Part shown: positions 37,733 to 47,341 of the stretch, in pieces | Layout of the letters: each line of letters begins with the position of its first letter | Numbering within the stretch: position 1 is the first letter of the stretch | Origin: CAVTOA01 sp963736285 | Lineage (GTDB): Bacteria; Actinomycetota; Actinomycetes; Mycobacteriales; QHCE01 | DNA length: 64,000 bases | Assembly: GCA_963736285.1 (NCBI GenBank) | Contig: CAVTOA010000002.1 | Span: forward strand, 310,001 to 374,000 | Direction of reading: 5' to 3' | The notes under the pieces: model-generated | Databases searched by the model: none | Told to the model about the DNA's origin: nothing | The model's input: only the letters and a program-made list of their open reading frames with translations | Position numbers and translations under genes: made by a program

Positions 37733-38387
37733 TCGTTAATCGTGCGTCTGGTGGCCACAATCCCACTCCCTTTCGCCTGGTCTCACCGGGAGTGGTTGGC
37801 GGCATTCACCCAAATTACAAGGTGTCTGCTTCGCTTATTAAAGCAGATGTATGCATCCGTTTCGCGTGTCGATGTTTACAGCCGTGGGTGTGGCGTCAGA
37901 CTTATATGCGAGGGAATCGAATCTTTCCGGGAAGGTAAAGAGTCCGCACTGCGACATCTCGAGTGGAATGTCGAAGCGTGAACGTATGTCGTTGGACGAA
38001 TGTAAGCAACGTGAGAAGTAGCGCTGGTCAAGTACTGGAATGGGCTGGCTTCGTTTCGAGAAGGCTACGAAGCGTTCCGATAATATATATTATGTAAGCT
38101 AAGAATCGATTCTCGCATCTTCTCTCCCGATGCGGCGAGACATGCTGCACTATTACCCCGCACATCTTAATCACCTACCAAGTCAGTCGCCGTTATCGGT
38201 CACTCGCCGGTAACCTACGGAATCTGAGTCAAGCGCAAATCGCGTTGTGTGTCGCTGGTGGCGATGTTAATGAGGCCGATTGTCTGCCTTTTGTGCTGCC
38301 GAGTCCTTGGCCTAGTGCCCGTGAGTGCCAAAAGAATAGCTATGCGATGGTGTTGGCGCTATTCGCTCCGTAAACCCACGTTTCGCT
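37733..38387. other. Non-coding stretch containing a dif-like site
   Basis: No complete gene. Around 38178-38372 one frame encodes RRYRSLAGNLRNLSQAQIA, reminiscent of an HTH regulator, but it lacks a start and family length, so I treat it as debris. The dif-like element at 38073-38100 is described separately. Confidence 0.5.
38073..38100 (+). other. dif: dif-like XerC/XerD recombination site (candidate chromosome dif)
   Basis: A 28-bp element with two 11-bp arms and a 6-bp centre: cgttccgataa, tatata, ttatgtaagct. The inner half-sites (gataa and ttatgt) match the universal Xer core, and 20 of 28 positions agree with the E. coli dif by my alignment. ccgataat ... attatgt also agrees with the form I remember for actinobacterial dif sites. 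Genes on the left run toward it and genes on the right run toward it. Confidence 0.6.
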
Positions 38388-38427
38388 CGACTTTTTACGC
38401 ATAATCCATATTATGCGTAAAAAGTCG
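38388..38427. repeat. Perfect 18-bp inverted repeat with Xer-type core, upstream of recombinase
   Basis: cgactttttacgcataat (38388-38405) and its exact complement (38410-38427) flank ccat. The inner 28 bp (38394-38421) have the layout of a Xer site: tttacgcataa, tccata, ttatgcgtaaa. Unlike a normal dif the two arms are identical. It lies 19 bp before the recombinase start, so it may be that enzyme's own crossover site, its operator, or both. Confidence 0.7.
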
Positions 38428-38446
38428 ATACGGCGGTGATCGTCGG

Positions 38447-39541
38447 ATGAAATTGTCGGCGCCATCCGACAATATGTCCGCTATGGACACTCCCGCTTCG
38501 TCACAGTCCACTATCGACACTGCGGCTCGAGATAGCGACCCGCTACTGCTACTCCCCCTTGTTGAAGCCTTCTTTGTTGCCCGAGCGCCACGTAAAGATT
38601 CGCCACATACGGTGTCCGCGTATCGGAGAGACTTGACTCACGTGGTTGAGCTCCTGGCGAGACAGCTTGTTATGTCAGCTACAAAGCTGACAGTTGCTTG
38701 TCTTACTACCCACACTATGCGTCACGCTTTCGCTCATTTTGCGGCTCCCCGCTCCCCCGCATCGGTTCAGCGCGCTTGGTCAGTGTGGCATACCTTTTGC
38801 GACTTTCTCGTATTTGAAGGAGCGTTGAGTGGGAATCCCATGGGGGCGGTGGCGCGCCCAAAGCCGCAGAGCAGGCTACCTAAACCACTCGCGGGTGAGA
38901 CCACTCCGGAACAGTTGCTGGAGGCTGTGGCGTCTGGGGTAAGGCGCGCGCGCGATCCGTGGCCGGAGCGAGATCTGGCCGTACTGTCCACTTTGCTGCT
39001 TACTGGTCTGCGGTCGGCGGAGATGCTGTCACTGCGAGTTGATTCAGTGGCTGGACGCTCTGGCGAGCGTCGATTTGCGGTACTCGGCAAAGGCGAGCGC
39101 TATCGCAGTGTGCCGATCGAAGAGACGTTGTATCAGTTACTTGAGGGGTATTTGCGTTCTCGGTGTGCTCGATTTCGGCTTTCTCGGCTGGTGGGCGAAG
39201 AGCCATTGTTTGTGGATGGTGCAAATCGGCGTCTGACTCGTGGGCAGTTGCGGTACTTGGTGGAGCAGTGTTACCGGCATGCGGGTATTCGGGATCGGGT
39301 TCAGCGCGGGGCGTTGGTGCATGCGCTTCGTCATACGTTTGCGACTCGGCTTGCTGAGGATGGTGCTTCTATTACTGAGATACAACGGTTGCTTGGTCAT
39401 TCGTCGGTGGCGACGAGCCAGTTCTATATCGATGCCACGAGTCGCGAGCAACGCAATGCTGCCAGCGCCAACCGTACCTATGGAGTGATTCGCCATCTCG
39501 CGGCCACAATGGAGGGTGAAGCTTTTGGGAACGAAGGCTAG
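38447..39541 (+). CDS. XerC-like tyrosine recombinase
   Basis: A 364-residue site-specific recombinase. After an approximately 40-residue N-terminal extension comes the SAM-like core-binding domain (SPHTVSAYRRDLTHVVELL) and the catalytic domain with Arg in LTGLRSAEMLSL, Lys in VLGKGERYRS, HALRH, RLLGHSS and the nucleophile Tyr in SQFYIDATS. All active-site residues are present. It does not sit beside the usual xerC or xerD neighbours but directly beside a palindromic Xer-type site and 350 bp from a dif-like site. It could be a resident Xer enzyme or the integrase of a lost element. Confidence 0.9.
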   Translation: MKLSAPSDNMSAMDTPASSQSTIDTAARDSDPLLLLPLVEAFFVARAPRKDSPHTVSAYRRDLTHVVELLARQLVMSATKLTVACLTTHTMRHAFAHFAAPRSPASVQRAWSVWHTFCDFLVFEGALSGNPMGAVARPKPQSRLPKPLAGETTPEQLLEAVASGVRRARDPWPERDLAVLSTLLLTGLRSAEMLSLRVDSVAGRSGERRFAVLGKGERYRSVPIEETLYQLLEGYLRSRCARFRLSRLVGEEPLFVDGANRRLTRGQLRYLVEQCYRHAGIRDRVQRGALVHALRHTFATRLAEDGASITEIQRLLGHSSVATSQFYIDATSREQRNAASANRTYGVIRHLAATMEGEAFGNEG

Positions 39542-39656
39542 CGGCTTGTAGGTGCAGAGTGGCGAGTTCTCGTTAACTCCGGACACGTCCACGTATTGGG
39601 CATAGCATCGGACGTAGTTTTCCCCCGTTCCGGGCTTGTCTTGTGATGTCAGCAGT

Positions 39657-39680
39657 ACAACTACCTCATTAGGTAGTTGT
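39657..39680. promoter_or_regulatory. Palindromic operator upstream of MFS exporter
   Basis: acaactacct (39657-39666) and aggtagttgt (39671-39680) are perfect 10-bp arms around catt. The element is 37 bp before the transporter start, a typical operator place for a dimeric repressor. No regulator gene lies next to it. Confidence 0.55.
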
Positions 39681-39716
39681 GTGCACTCTTGGGTTAGTTG
39701 TCGGGAGTCGAACTAT

Positions 39717-41036
39717 ATGACCAGCATTTCATCGTCGCCCTCGTCTTCTACAGAGAAATTCCATCGGCCCGCTGGCGCAGTGTTGAGAGCACATCGTGCC
39801 AGTTGGACAGCTGGTTTGGTTGCGGTGGGCATTGTGTTATCTGCTCTTAATTTGAGGCCGGTCATTACGAGTGTTGGCCCCATGCTCAATGAGATTCAGT
39901 CCGGGTTGGGTATGTCGAGTGCGGTGGCTGGGGTGCTAACGACGTTGCCCGTTATGTGCTTTGCGGTTTTTGGCACGTTGTCGCCTTTCGTGGCGCGCAA
40001 GATTGGCGATACCCGGCTTATGTTCGCTGCGGCTGTGCTGTTAGGCGTTGGGTTGTTAGCGCGTGCGTTGACCAGCTCGGCAGCGATGTTTTTGGTGGCG
40101 AGTGGTGTCGCGCTGGTGGGTGGCGCGGTGGGCAATGTCATGCTTCCGACGTTGGTTAAGCGGTATTTTCCTGAGCGTATTGGCTTGATGACTACTGTCT
40201 ATGCGACGGCGTTGGCCGTGGGGACCTCTGTGTCCGCAGCGGCTACGGCGCCGATCGAGCGGGTTGCTGGAGGCAGTTGGCATATCGCGTTGGGTTCGTG
40301 GGTGTTGCTGGCGGTGTGTGCGGTGTTGCCATGGTTGGCGTTGATGAGTCATCGCTCGGATGTCGCAGTTGACCGGAGGAATCAGCGCGGATGGTCATCT
40401 AAGCAGATGGCGCATAGTCGCCTTGCGTGGCTTACCACCGTTTTTTTTGGCGCGCAGTCTCTCATTGCCTATGTGGTTTTTGGTTGGTTTGCACGGATTT
40501 TGCGGTCGGATGGCTACTCGGCCTCGCGCGCGGGGCTCGTTCTTGCATTTTTGACGGTGGTCATGGTGCCGGTCGCTGTGGTGCTTCCCTCGATGGCGGC
40601 GCACCGCAGGAGCCAGCGCGGGTTCATCGTATTTTCCAGCGTTTGTTACACCGTGGGTTTTGCTGGTTTGTGGATTGTTCCCACGGTGGCGGGCGGTTGG
40701 CTGTGGGCGTTATTCATCGGATTAGGGGCTAGTTCTTTTCCGCTGGCGCTCACACTTATTGCATTGCGGACTCGAAGCGCGGCGGCTACTGGTTCGCTGT
40801 CTGCTTTTACTCAAGGCATTGGCTACGTGATTGCAGGTACTGGCCCCTTATTGGTGGGTGTGTTGTATTCGGCGACGAGCAGTTGGGTTCCTGCGTTCGT
40901 ATTGTTGTTCCTTGCGATTGCCGTACAAACGGTGTCGGGTTGGAGAATCGCTCGCCCTCGTTACGTAGAAGACGAACTGCCCAGCGTGGGTAAAGAGACT
41001 ATGGTGAGCTCTGTCGACAAGCCGGCAATAGCGTGA
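39717..41036 (+). CDS. MFS transporter, CynX/NimT (YycB) family
   Basis: A 12-TM transporter of 439 residues. LNLRPVITSVGPMLNEIQ in the first helix region is the signature of the CynX/NimT group, which includes transporters of cyanate and 2-nitroimidazole. The loop RKIGDTRLMF between helices 2 and 3 is the MFS motif A equivalent. I chose the ATG at 39717; the frame is open to 39636 but that would include the palindromic operator. Substrate unknown; efflux is the usual direction in this group. Confidence 0.88.
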   Translation: MTSISSSPSSSTEKFHRPAGAVLRAHRASWTAGLVAVGIVLSALNLRPVITSVGPMLNEIQSGLGMSSAVAGVLTTLPVMCFAVFGTLSPFVARKIGDTRLMFAAAVLLGVGLLARALTSSAAMFLVASGVALVGGAVGNVMLPTLVKRYFPERIGLMTTVYATALAVGTSVSAAATAPIERVAGGSWHIALGSWVLLAVCAVLPWLALMSHRSDVAVDRRNQRGWSSKQMAHSRLAWLTTVFFGAQSLIAYVVFGWFARILRSDGYSASRAGLVLAFLTVVMVPVAVVLPSMAAHRRSQRGFIVFSSVCYTVGFAGLWIVPTVAGGWLWALFIGLGASSFPLALTLIALRTRSAAATGSLSAFTQGIGYVIAGTGPLLVGVLYSATSSWVPAFVLLFLAIAVQTVSGWRIARPRYVEDELPSVGKETMVSSVDKPAIA

Positions 41037-41156
41037 GTGGAGTTGTCAGGTAGCTCTGTGGTTGTCTCCTTCAACTACGGCTTACACTCGATACTCGTTG
41101 CAATTCACTTAAAATTTTCGCGCCTTAAACCTTAAACAGATAGGGAGCATCGCTGG

Positions 41157-42425
41157 ATGACTGGAACTCACCGCAAACTAGGTGCCAGTCGGCGTCGCTC
41201 TTACCATGGCAAACATCGTGGTGGTGCCACACGGGCGCGTGGGTTACGTCTGGCGCTTGCGCCGTGGATCGTGATGTCGATCATCGCGGGTGTGCTGGTT
41301 TCTGGGATGTCGGTTGGTTATGCATTGATCGTCCGCTCTGGTTGTCATGGCGGGTCCGAACAGCTTGTGGTCGCTGCCTCTTCGGATCAGGCCACAGTGG
41401 TGGATCAGCTGGCGCAAAAATTTGGTGAAACCCAGTCCAAAGTAGGCGGACACTGCATTGCCGTCACGGTTGAGCATCGTGAGTCTGCCGACGTTGTCAA
41501 TGCGTTGGGGTCAACGACGTGGGATTCCCGCAACTATGGCCAGCGTCCGGATGTGTGGATGCCTGACTCGTCGACATGGATACGGTTGGCGGCGCAGAAC
41601 ACCACGGCATCACAGGTATTGCCGACGCAGGCTCCGAGCGTGGCGAGCTCTCCTACCGTGCTCGCTATGCCAGCACCCATGGCATCGGCATTGCATGCGA
41701 GCACGGAACAGCTTGGTTGGCAGTCGCTTGGGGATAAGTTCTCCAGTGACGCGAGCTGGGGTCAGTTTGGGCATCCCGAGTGGGGTGATTTTCGGATCGG
41801 AATGACGGATCCGCGTGCAAATACGGTGGGGCTCTTGACCGCGCTGTCGCTGGCTAATGGGGATCATGACGACCATGTCACCGATGACGAGCTCTCCGGC
41901 GGCACTGGTCATGAGGGCGACAAGACCGTTTATCGTGCGGATGTGGATGGGTTCCTTAACCGGCTCCCGGCCGCATCCGCGCAAGATCCGGATGGGGCCG
42001 GTCTCCATGAGAGTCCGGTTTTTACCGCCTCTGAGCGTGACGTGGTGTTGTACAACAACACTCAGCCAGCAGTAGAGCTCACCGCGGTCTATCCAGCAGA
42101 GTCCCCTTCCGTAGCCGACTACCCCTATGCGACCTTGCGGGCTCCGTGGGTTACTGAGGGGAAAAAAGAAGCCGCTGGAAAGTTCCTGGACTATGTGCGG
42201 GGTACGGCTGGCCGGCTCGCGTATGGCTCTTCGGGTTTCCGAGGCAGCGATTTTTCTACCCGGGATTCCGTGCTGTTGCGGTCAGATCCTGGAATTAAAA
42301 CTCACCCGGTGGGGTTGCATGCCCCCACCGAAAGCAGCGAGGCTATCTCTCATACAATGGAGCATTGGCGCTCTGAGCGTGGTTCGGTAGCAGATCAACA
42401 GATCGAGGCCGACAACAATGAGTGA
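41157..42425 (+). CDS. Membrane-anchored solute-binding protein without VWA domain
   Basis: A 422-residue protein with a basic N-terminus and one TM anchor (LALAPWIVMSIIAGVLVSGMS region, residues about 38-60), then a periplasmic-binding-protein fold (LVVAASSDQATVVDQLAQKF, RPDVWMPDSSTWI, DFRIGMTDPRANTVG, YPYATLRAPWVTE). In most actinobacterial relatives this domain is followed by a von Willebrand A domain; here the chain stops after MEHWRSERGSV. Either the VWA part was lost or this is a short variant. The ligand is unknown. Confidence 0.75.
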   Translation: MTGTHRKLGASRRRSYHGKHRGGATRARGLRLALAPWIVMSIIAGVLVSGMSVGYALIVRSGCHGGSEQLVVAASSDQATVVDQLAQKFGETQSKVGGHCIAVTVEHRESADVVNALGSTTWDSRNYGQRPDVWMPDSSTWIRLAAQNTTASQVLPTQAPSVASSPTVLAMPAPMASALHASTEQLGWQSLGDKFSSDASWGQFGHPEWGDFRIGMTDPRANTVGLLTALSLANGDHDDHVTDDELSGGTGHEGDKTVYRADVDGFLNRLPAASAQDPDGAGLHESPVFTASERDVVLYNNTQPAVELTAVYPAESPSVADYPYATLRAPWVTEGKKEAAGKFLDYVRGTAGRLAYGSSGFRGSDFSTRDSVLLRSDPGIKTHPVGLHAPTESSEAISHTMEHWRSERGSVADQQIEADNNE

Positions 42426-42681
42426 CTTTTCTTCGCACTTCAACGTCTGATTACGTCTTTTCTTCACTCGGGCATAACACTGAGGGTGATCAAATCGTGG
42501 AGTGGAAGGGATCAGCATGTGCGAGGTATCCAAACGGTGGACACCCAGCCGCCAGCCGTCGCACGTCGCTACCGTCTCCCTAGCCATTTATGACCAGGAC
42601 GAGCCTGTCTTGCATTACAAATGCCTCAAAGTGAGGCACGATGGTGTAAGCAAAACCATACAGAGATAATTTTCGGAGATC

Positions 42682-42882
42682 ATGATGTGCCTGCATCAAC
42701 CGCAATGCCCATTGGCAACTGATGCCGATCGGGACGCTGCGCACGTGATCGTGTCCCATCCCGAGCAAGGATGGAGCCTGCTGTGCAACGGCGTCATTGT
42801 CTTTGAAGACACTGGCGAGTTACTTCCCGACGGTCGAACGGTCGCACCAGCCCGGCCTGAGCCGGTGCATTCTGTGGCCTAG
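42682..42882 (+). CDS. DUF5999 family small protein
   Basis: A 66-residue protein. MCLHQPQCP at the start and HPEQGWSLLCNGVIVFEDTG, then LLPDGRTVAP, match the DUF5999 family of actinobacteria closely. Conserved cysteines and a histidine at the N-terminus could bind metal. Function unknown. Two adjacent ATG codons (42682, 42685) could start it. A small hairpin (tgcctca / tgaggca, 42622-42638) lies upstream. Confidence 0.85.
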   Translation: MMCLHQPQCPLATDADRDAAHVIVSHPEQGWSLLCNGVIVFEDTGELLPDGRTVAPARPEPVHSVA

Positions 42883-42968
42883 CTACCGAAGCCGGCGCGC
42901 TACTTAGTACACGCTACGTTTTGGCGAGCAAAATTTCATTCGTATAGTCACACTGCTACACCTTCTCG

Positions 42969-45870
42969 TTAATCTTCTTGTTGCCCCCATGCCTCCAGCG
43001 GAGGACAGGCACACATCACGTGCCGGTCGCCGTAGGCGCTGTCGATCCGGCGCACTGGTGGCCAATATTTATTCCTACGCAGCGAATTCAGCGGGAATAC
43101 AGCCGTGCTGCGGTCATATGGATGTGTCCAGTCACCGACGAGTAGAGACGCGGTGTGGGGCGCATTACGGAGCGGGTTGTCTTCGCGCGGCCACTCCCCT
43201 ACTGACACCCGCTCAATCTCGGCGCGGATGGCGATCATGGCTTCTACAAAGCGGTCTAGTTCGGCTAGGTTTTCGGATTCGGTCGGCTCCACCATGAGTG
43301 TTCCCGCGACTGGGAAGGACATGGTGGGGGCATGGAAGCCGTAGTCGATGAGGCGTTTAGCGACGTCATCAACGGTGATCCCGGTCTGTTTGGTCAGCGG
43401 TCGCAGGTCGACGATGCATTCGTGTGCGACGAGATCATGCTGCCCGGTGTACAGAATTGGGTAGTGCGCACGGAGTTTAGCCGCAATGTAGTTGGCTGAC
43501 AGCACCGCGGATGCTGTGGCATCGGTGAGGCCTTTGCTGCCCATGAGACGTATGTATGCCCAAGAAATGGGAAGTATGCCGGCAGAGCCCCACGGCGCTG
43601 CCGCTACCGGCCCTACCCGCCCTGAAGCGCCCGCTAGCGGATGTGACGGAAGGTAGGGAGCGAGATGCGCCCGCACACCGATGGGGCCAACCCCAGGTCC
43701 GCCGCCTCCATGCGGAATACAAAACGTTTTGTGCAAGTTCAGGTGGCTCACGTCCGCGCCAAAGTGACCTGGCCGCGCGTATCCGATGAGGGCGTTCAGG
43801 TTGGCCCCGTCTACATAGACTTGGCCACCAGCTTGGTGGACTAAGGAGCAGGCGGTGCCCACGGTCTGCTCATATACCCCGTGCGTGGACGGATAGGTGA
43901 TCATGAGTGCGGCAACCGTGGCGTGGTGAATGGCCAGTTTTGCTTCCAGATCGTTGAGGTCGATGTTTCCCTCGGTGTCACACGCCACCACTACTACCTT
44001 CATGCCGGCGAGCGCTGCGGAGGCGGCGTTGGTGCCGTGGGCTGATGAGGGAATCAGGCACACGTTTCGCTGTGATTGGCCGCCGTCTTGCAGGTAGCCG
44101 CGGATGGCGAGTAGTCCAGCGAGTTCGCCTTGGGATCCTGCATTGGGTTGGAGGCTTATGGCGGCGTATCCGGAGATGTCGGCGAGCCAGCGTTCAAGGT
44201 CGGTAATGAGGGTGCGGTATCCGGTGGTTTGTTCGCTGGGCGCGAAGGGATGGAGGTTGGCGAACTCTGGCCAGGTGATGGGTTCCATCTCGGTGGTGGC
44301 GTTGAGTTTCATGGTGCAGGAGCCGAGCGGGATCATGCCACGGTCGAGGGCGTAGTCGGCGTCGGCGAGCCGTCGCAGATACCGCAGCATCGCTGTTTCT
44401 GAGTGATGTTGCGAGAACACTGGGTGGGTGAGATACGGAGTAGTGCGGCGTAATGCTGCCGGTATCGGCTCTGCTGTCTCTGTGGCTGGTGGTGTTGGTG
44501 TTCCCTGCTGGCGCCTGTTGTTGTGGTGTACGGCGGTGTCGAAGGCGTGCAATACCTGACGGAGGTGTTCGGCCGTGGTGGTTTCGTCGCAAGAGATAGC
44601 GACGTGATCTGGATCGACCAGCCGGAGGTTGACGCCATTGGCGCGAGCTGACTCGACTATGGCGCGAGCTTGGCCGGGTGTGTGAGCGAGGAGAGTGTCA
44701 AAGAATTCACGGTGAACTATGCGAATGCCTTTACCGCATAGGTCTGTAGCGAGATCGGTGGCGCAGGCGGTGCGCGTGCTGGGCGATGCGGCGCAGTCCT
44801 TCGGGGCCGTGCCACACCGCGTACATGCCCGCCATCACAGCGAGCAGCACTTGCGCGGTGCAGATGTTGCTGGTGGCTTTTTCTCGACGGATGTGTTGTT
44901 CCCGGGTTTGGAGCGCGAGTCGGTAGGCGGGGTTGCCGTCAGTGTCACGGGAGACCCCGACGAGTCGGCCCGGCAAGGCGCGTTGGGCGGAGGCGTGAAC
45001 CGCAATGTAGGCGGCGTGTGGTCCGCCAAATCCCATGGGCACGCCAAAGCGCTGGGTGGTTCCGATCGCGATGTCGGCACCCACGTCGCCGGGCGGCCGT
45101 AGCAGCGTCAGTGCGAGCAGGTCCGCAGCGATAGTGAGGAGGGCGCCACGTCGGTGTGTTTCTTCAGCCAACGGGGCGTGGTCGTCGATGCGCCCGCATG
45201 TGCCGGGATATTGCGCCAGAACTCCGAAGAGGGGGATGTCCGGAAGGCCTTTGCGCAGATCGGAGACGACGAGGTTGATGCCGAGCGGCTCTGCCCGTGT
45301 GGCGAGGACGGCTTGGGTTTGCGGGAGCACATCGGTGTCAATGACGAAGGCCGCGTCCGGTGGTGCCTGGGTGACGCGGCGTGTGAGTGTCATCGCTTCC
45401 ACAGCTGCGGTGGCTTCGTCGAGCAGGCTGGCGTTGGCGATCGGTAGTGCGGTGAGGTCGGCGACCATGGTTTGGAAATTGAGGAGCGCTTCCAGGCGCC
45501 CTTGTGAGATTTCAGGCTGATAGGGGGTGTAGGCGGTATACCAGGCTGGGTTTTCGAGCACGTTGCGGCGGATCACCGCCGGGGTGTGGGTGCCGTAGTA
45601 GCCGAGACCCAGCATGGGGGTGACGAGGTGGTTCGTCTTGGCGAGGGCACGGAGTTCAGCGATGACCTCAGCTTCGCTTGCCGGTGCGGGCAGGCTGGTG
45701 AGGGCAGTGTCGCAAATGGCGGCAGGTACCGCAGCGTCAACGAGCTCGTCGGTGGTCGCGTAGCCAACGGTGTGCAACATACGCGCTTGTTCGCTGACGG
45801 AGGTACCAATGTGGCGCGCCGCGAAGGTGTCTTCGTGGTGGGGTGTGGCGGGAGGCTGTGAGTCGGGCAC
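42969..45870 (-). pseudogene. gcvP: Glycine dehydrogenase (decarboxylating), P protein, frameshifted
   Basis: PLP enzyme of the glycine cleavage system, passing the aminomethyl group to GcvH. The first frame (45870 to about 44760) covers the N-terminal half, DTFAARHIGTS to GLRRIAQHAHRL. One extra base near 44760 (ctgcgccaccgatctc) shifts the rest, which continues as ATDLATDLCGKGIR and runs to 42969, including the PLP lysine in HLNLHKTFCIPHGGGGPG. Removing one base gives about 966 residues, full family length. It may be an assembly error. Confidence 0.92.
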
Positions 45871-45939
45871 CTGCCTAGCTTGCCTCGAGGTGCCTGTGAG
45901 AACAAACCGTGTTGTACATAAAGCCGGGGTTGTTCGGGA

Positions 45940-46500
45940 TTAGCCTGTTCGGCGGGCGCGGCGCGCGGCGAGCTCGTCGTTGGGGACAGTGTGCCGCTGG
46001 TCCATGGTGGCCGGTTCGCCGGGTAGCTGGGCTAGTGTGCCCTCTAGTTCCCGGAATGCGCCACTGACGGCGATCCCGAACACGCCTTGCCCGCCTTGCA
46101 GGAGGTCAACGACTTCTTCCGGGGACTGGCATTCGTACACGGTGACGCCATCAGAGATGAGGGTGATGTGGGAGAGGTCTTGTGCGCCTCGGGCACGCAA
46201 TTGGTCGACGGCGACACGAATGTTTTGTAAGGAGACTCCCGCATCTAGGAGGCGTTTGACGACCTTGAGCACGAGAACGTCGCGAAAAGAATAGAGACGT
46301 TGGCTACCAGAGCCGCTGGCGTCGCGGATGCTGGGTTCGACCAGTTTGGTCCGGGCCCAGTAGTCCAACTGCCGGTAGGTGATGCCGGAGACCGCGCACG
46401 CGGTGGGACCACGGTAGCCAACCGTATCGTCGATGACGGCAGAGTAGGTAGGAGGCGGTTCGCTCCGGATAGCTGTCCCTGCAACCTTGTGCCTATTCAC
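45940..46500 (-). CDS. MerR-family regulator (Rv1830-like)
   Basis: A 186-residue DNA-binding protein. The winged helix lies at about residues 30-75 (GYRGPTACAVSGITYRQLDY and RLYSFRDVLVLKVVKRLLDAG), followed by a dimerisation region (VAVDQLRARGAQDLSHITLI). I chose the GTG at 46500 (VNRHKVAG); the frame is open further upstream. No effector-binding cysteines. In mycobacteria the counterpart sits in the same garA-gcvP neighbourhood. Confidence 0.85.
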   Translation of the reverse strand: MNRHKVAGTAIRSEPPPTYSAVIDDTVGYRGPTACAVSGITYRQLDYWARTKLVEPSIRDASGSGSQRLYSFRDVLVLKVVKRLLDAGVSLQNIRVAVDQLRARGAQDLSHITLISDGVTVYECQSPEEVVDLLQGGQGVFGIAVSGAFRELEGTLAQLPGEPATMDQRHTVPNDELAARRARRTG

Positions 46501-46698
46501 GATGGGGAACCTCTCGCGCACTGGTTGTGCCTTCGTGGACGGAACGGTCCGTCGTCTCAATGTGAGAGCACAAGCCAACTGGTGAACTACTGTGACGGTA
46601 AGACGGTGGCAGATCTCGGTCAAACAAGCACCCGGTGTGTCACTATGCCAACAATCGCAACGGGATGTGGGGAGTTGACGGGAGTTAACTTCCGTGGT

Positions 46699-47193
46699 CT
46701 ATGAGGCTGCGGGGCCAGCGAAATCTTCGGGTGAGATCTTGTCCAGAAACTCGCGGAATTTTTCCACCTCGACTTCTTGGTCGTCTTGTTGATCTTCCGG
46801 GATCACGATACCGGCCTCGGCGAGTACCTCTTCGGCACAGGAGATAGCCGATCCCGTACGCAACGCTAATGCGATCGCATCCGAAGGGCGGGCGCTAATG
46901 CGCCGTTCCTTACCTATCAGCAGCTCGGCGTAGAAAATGTTTTCTCGTAGTTCGGTGATCTCCACCCGGGTCAATGGCGCATCGAGCTCGTCTAACACCA
47001 CTTTGAACAAGTCATGCGTTAATGGGCGGCTCGGCAATCTTTCTGGCGGATCGCACACGATGGCGATCGCGGTTGCCTCTGCGGGACCGATCCAAATGGG
47101 GAGATACCGCTCGCCGTCGGCCTCTTTGAGGAGCACTATCGGCTGGTTGTTTGGCAGCTCGACTCGAACGCCTACGACGTTAAGGTCTTTCAC
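46699..47193 (-). CDS. Bifunctional nuclease / DUF151 domain protein
   Basis: A 164-residue protein with the BFN domain: VVGVRVELPNNQPIVLLKE, YLPIWIGPAEATAIA, ARPSDAIALALRTG. Acidic C-terminal tail. Plant members have DNase/RNase activity; the bacterial role is unproven. I chose the GTG at 47193 (VKDLNVVGV) as the conserved start. It lies between two MerR genes, as Rv1829 does in M. tuberculosis. Confidence 0.9.
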   Translation of the reverse strand: MKDLNVVGVRVELPNNQPIVLLKEADGERYLPIWIGPAEATAIAIVCDPPERLPSRPLTHDLFKVVLDELDAPLTRVEITELRENIFYAELLIGKERRISARPSDAIALALRTGSAISCAEEVLAEAGIVIPEDQQDDQEVEVEKFREFLDKISPEDFAGPAAS

Positions 47194-47341
47194 TCTGCCC
47201 CCGTCCCTCGCCGTCTCTGCCAGCGCCACCAGCGCTGCTTCCCTTGCGAACGTACACGTTCACCCCCGCTCCAGACAGGCCATCGATGGGGCGGGGGTCA
47301 TGTGTCGCGGTTGCCAAGCCGGGCAACCCGCCACCACCAGG

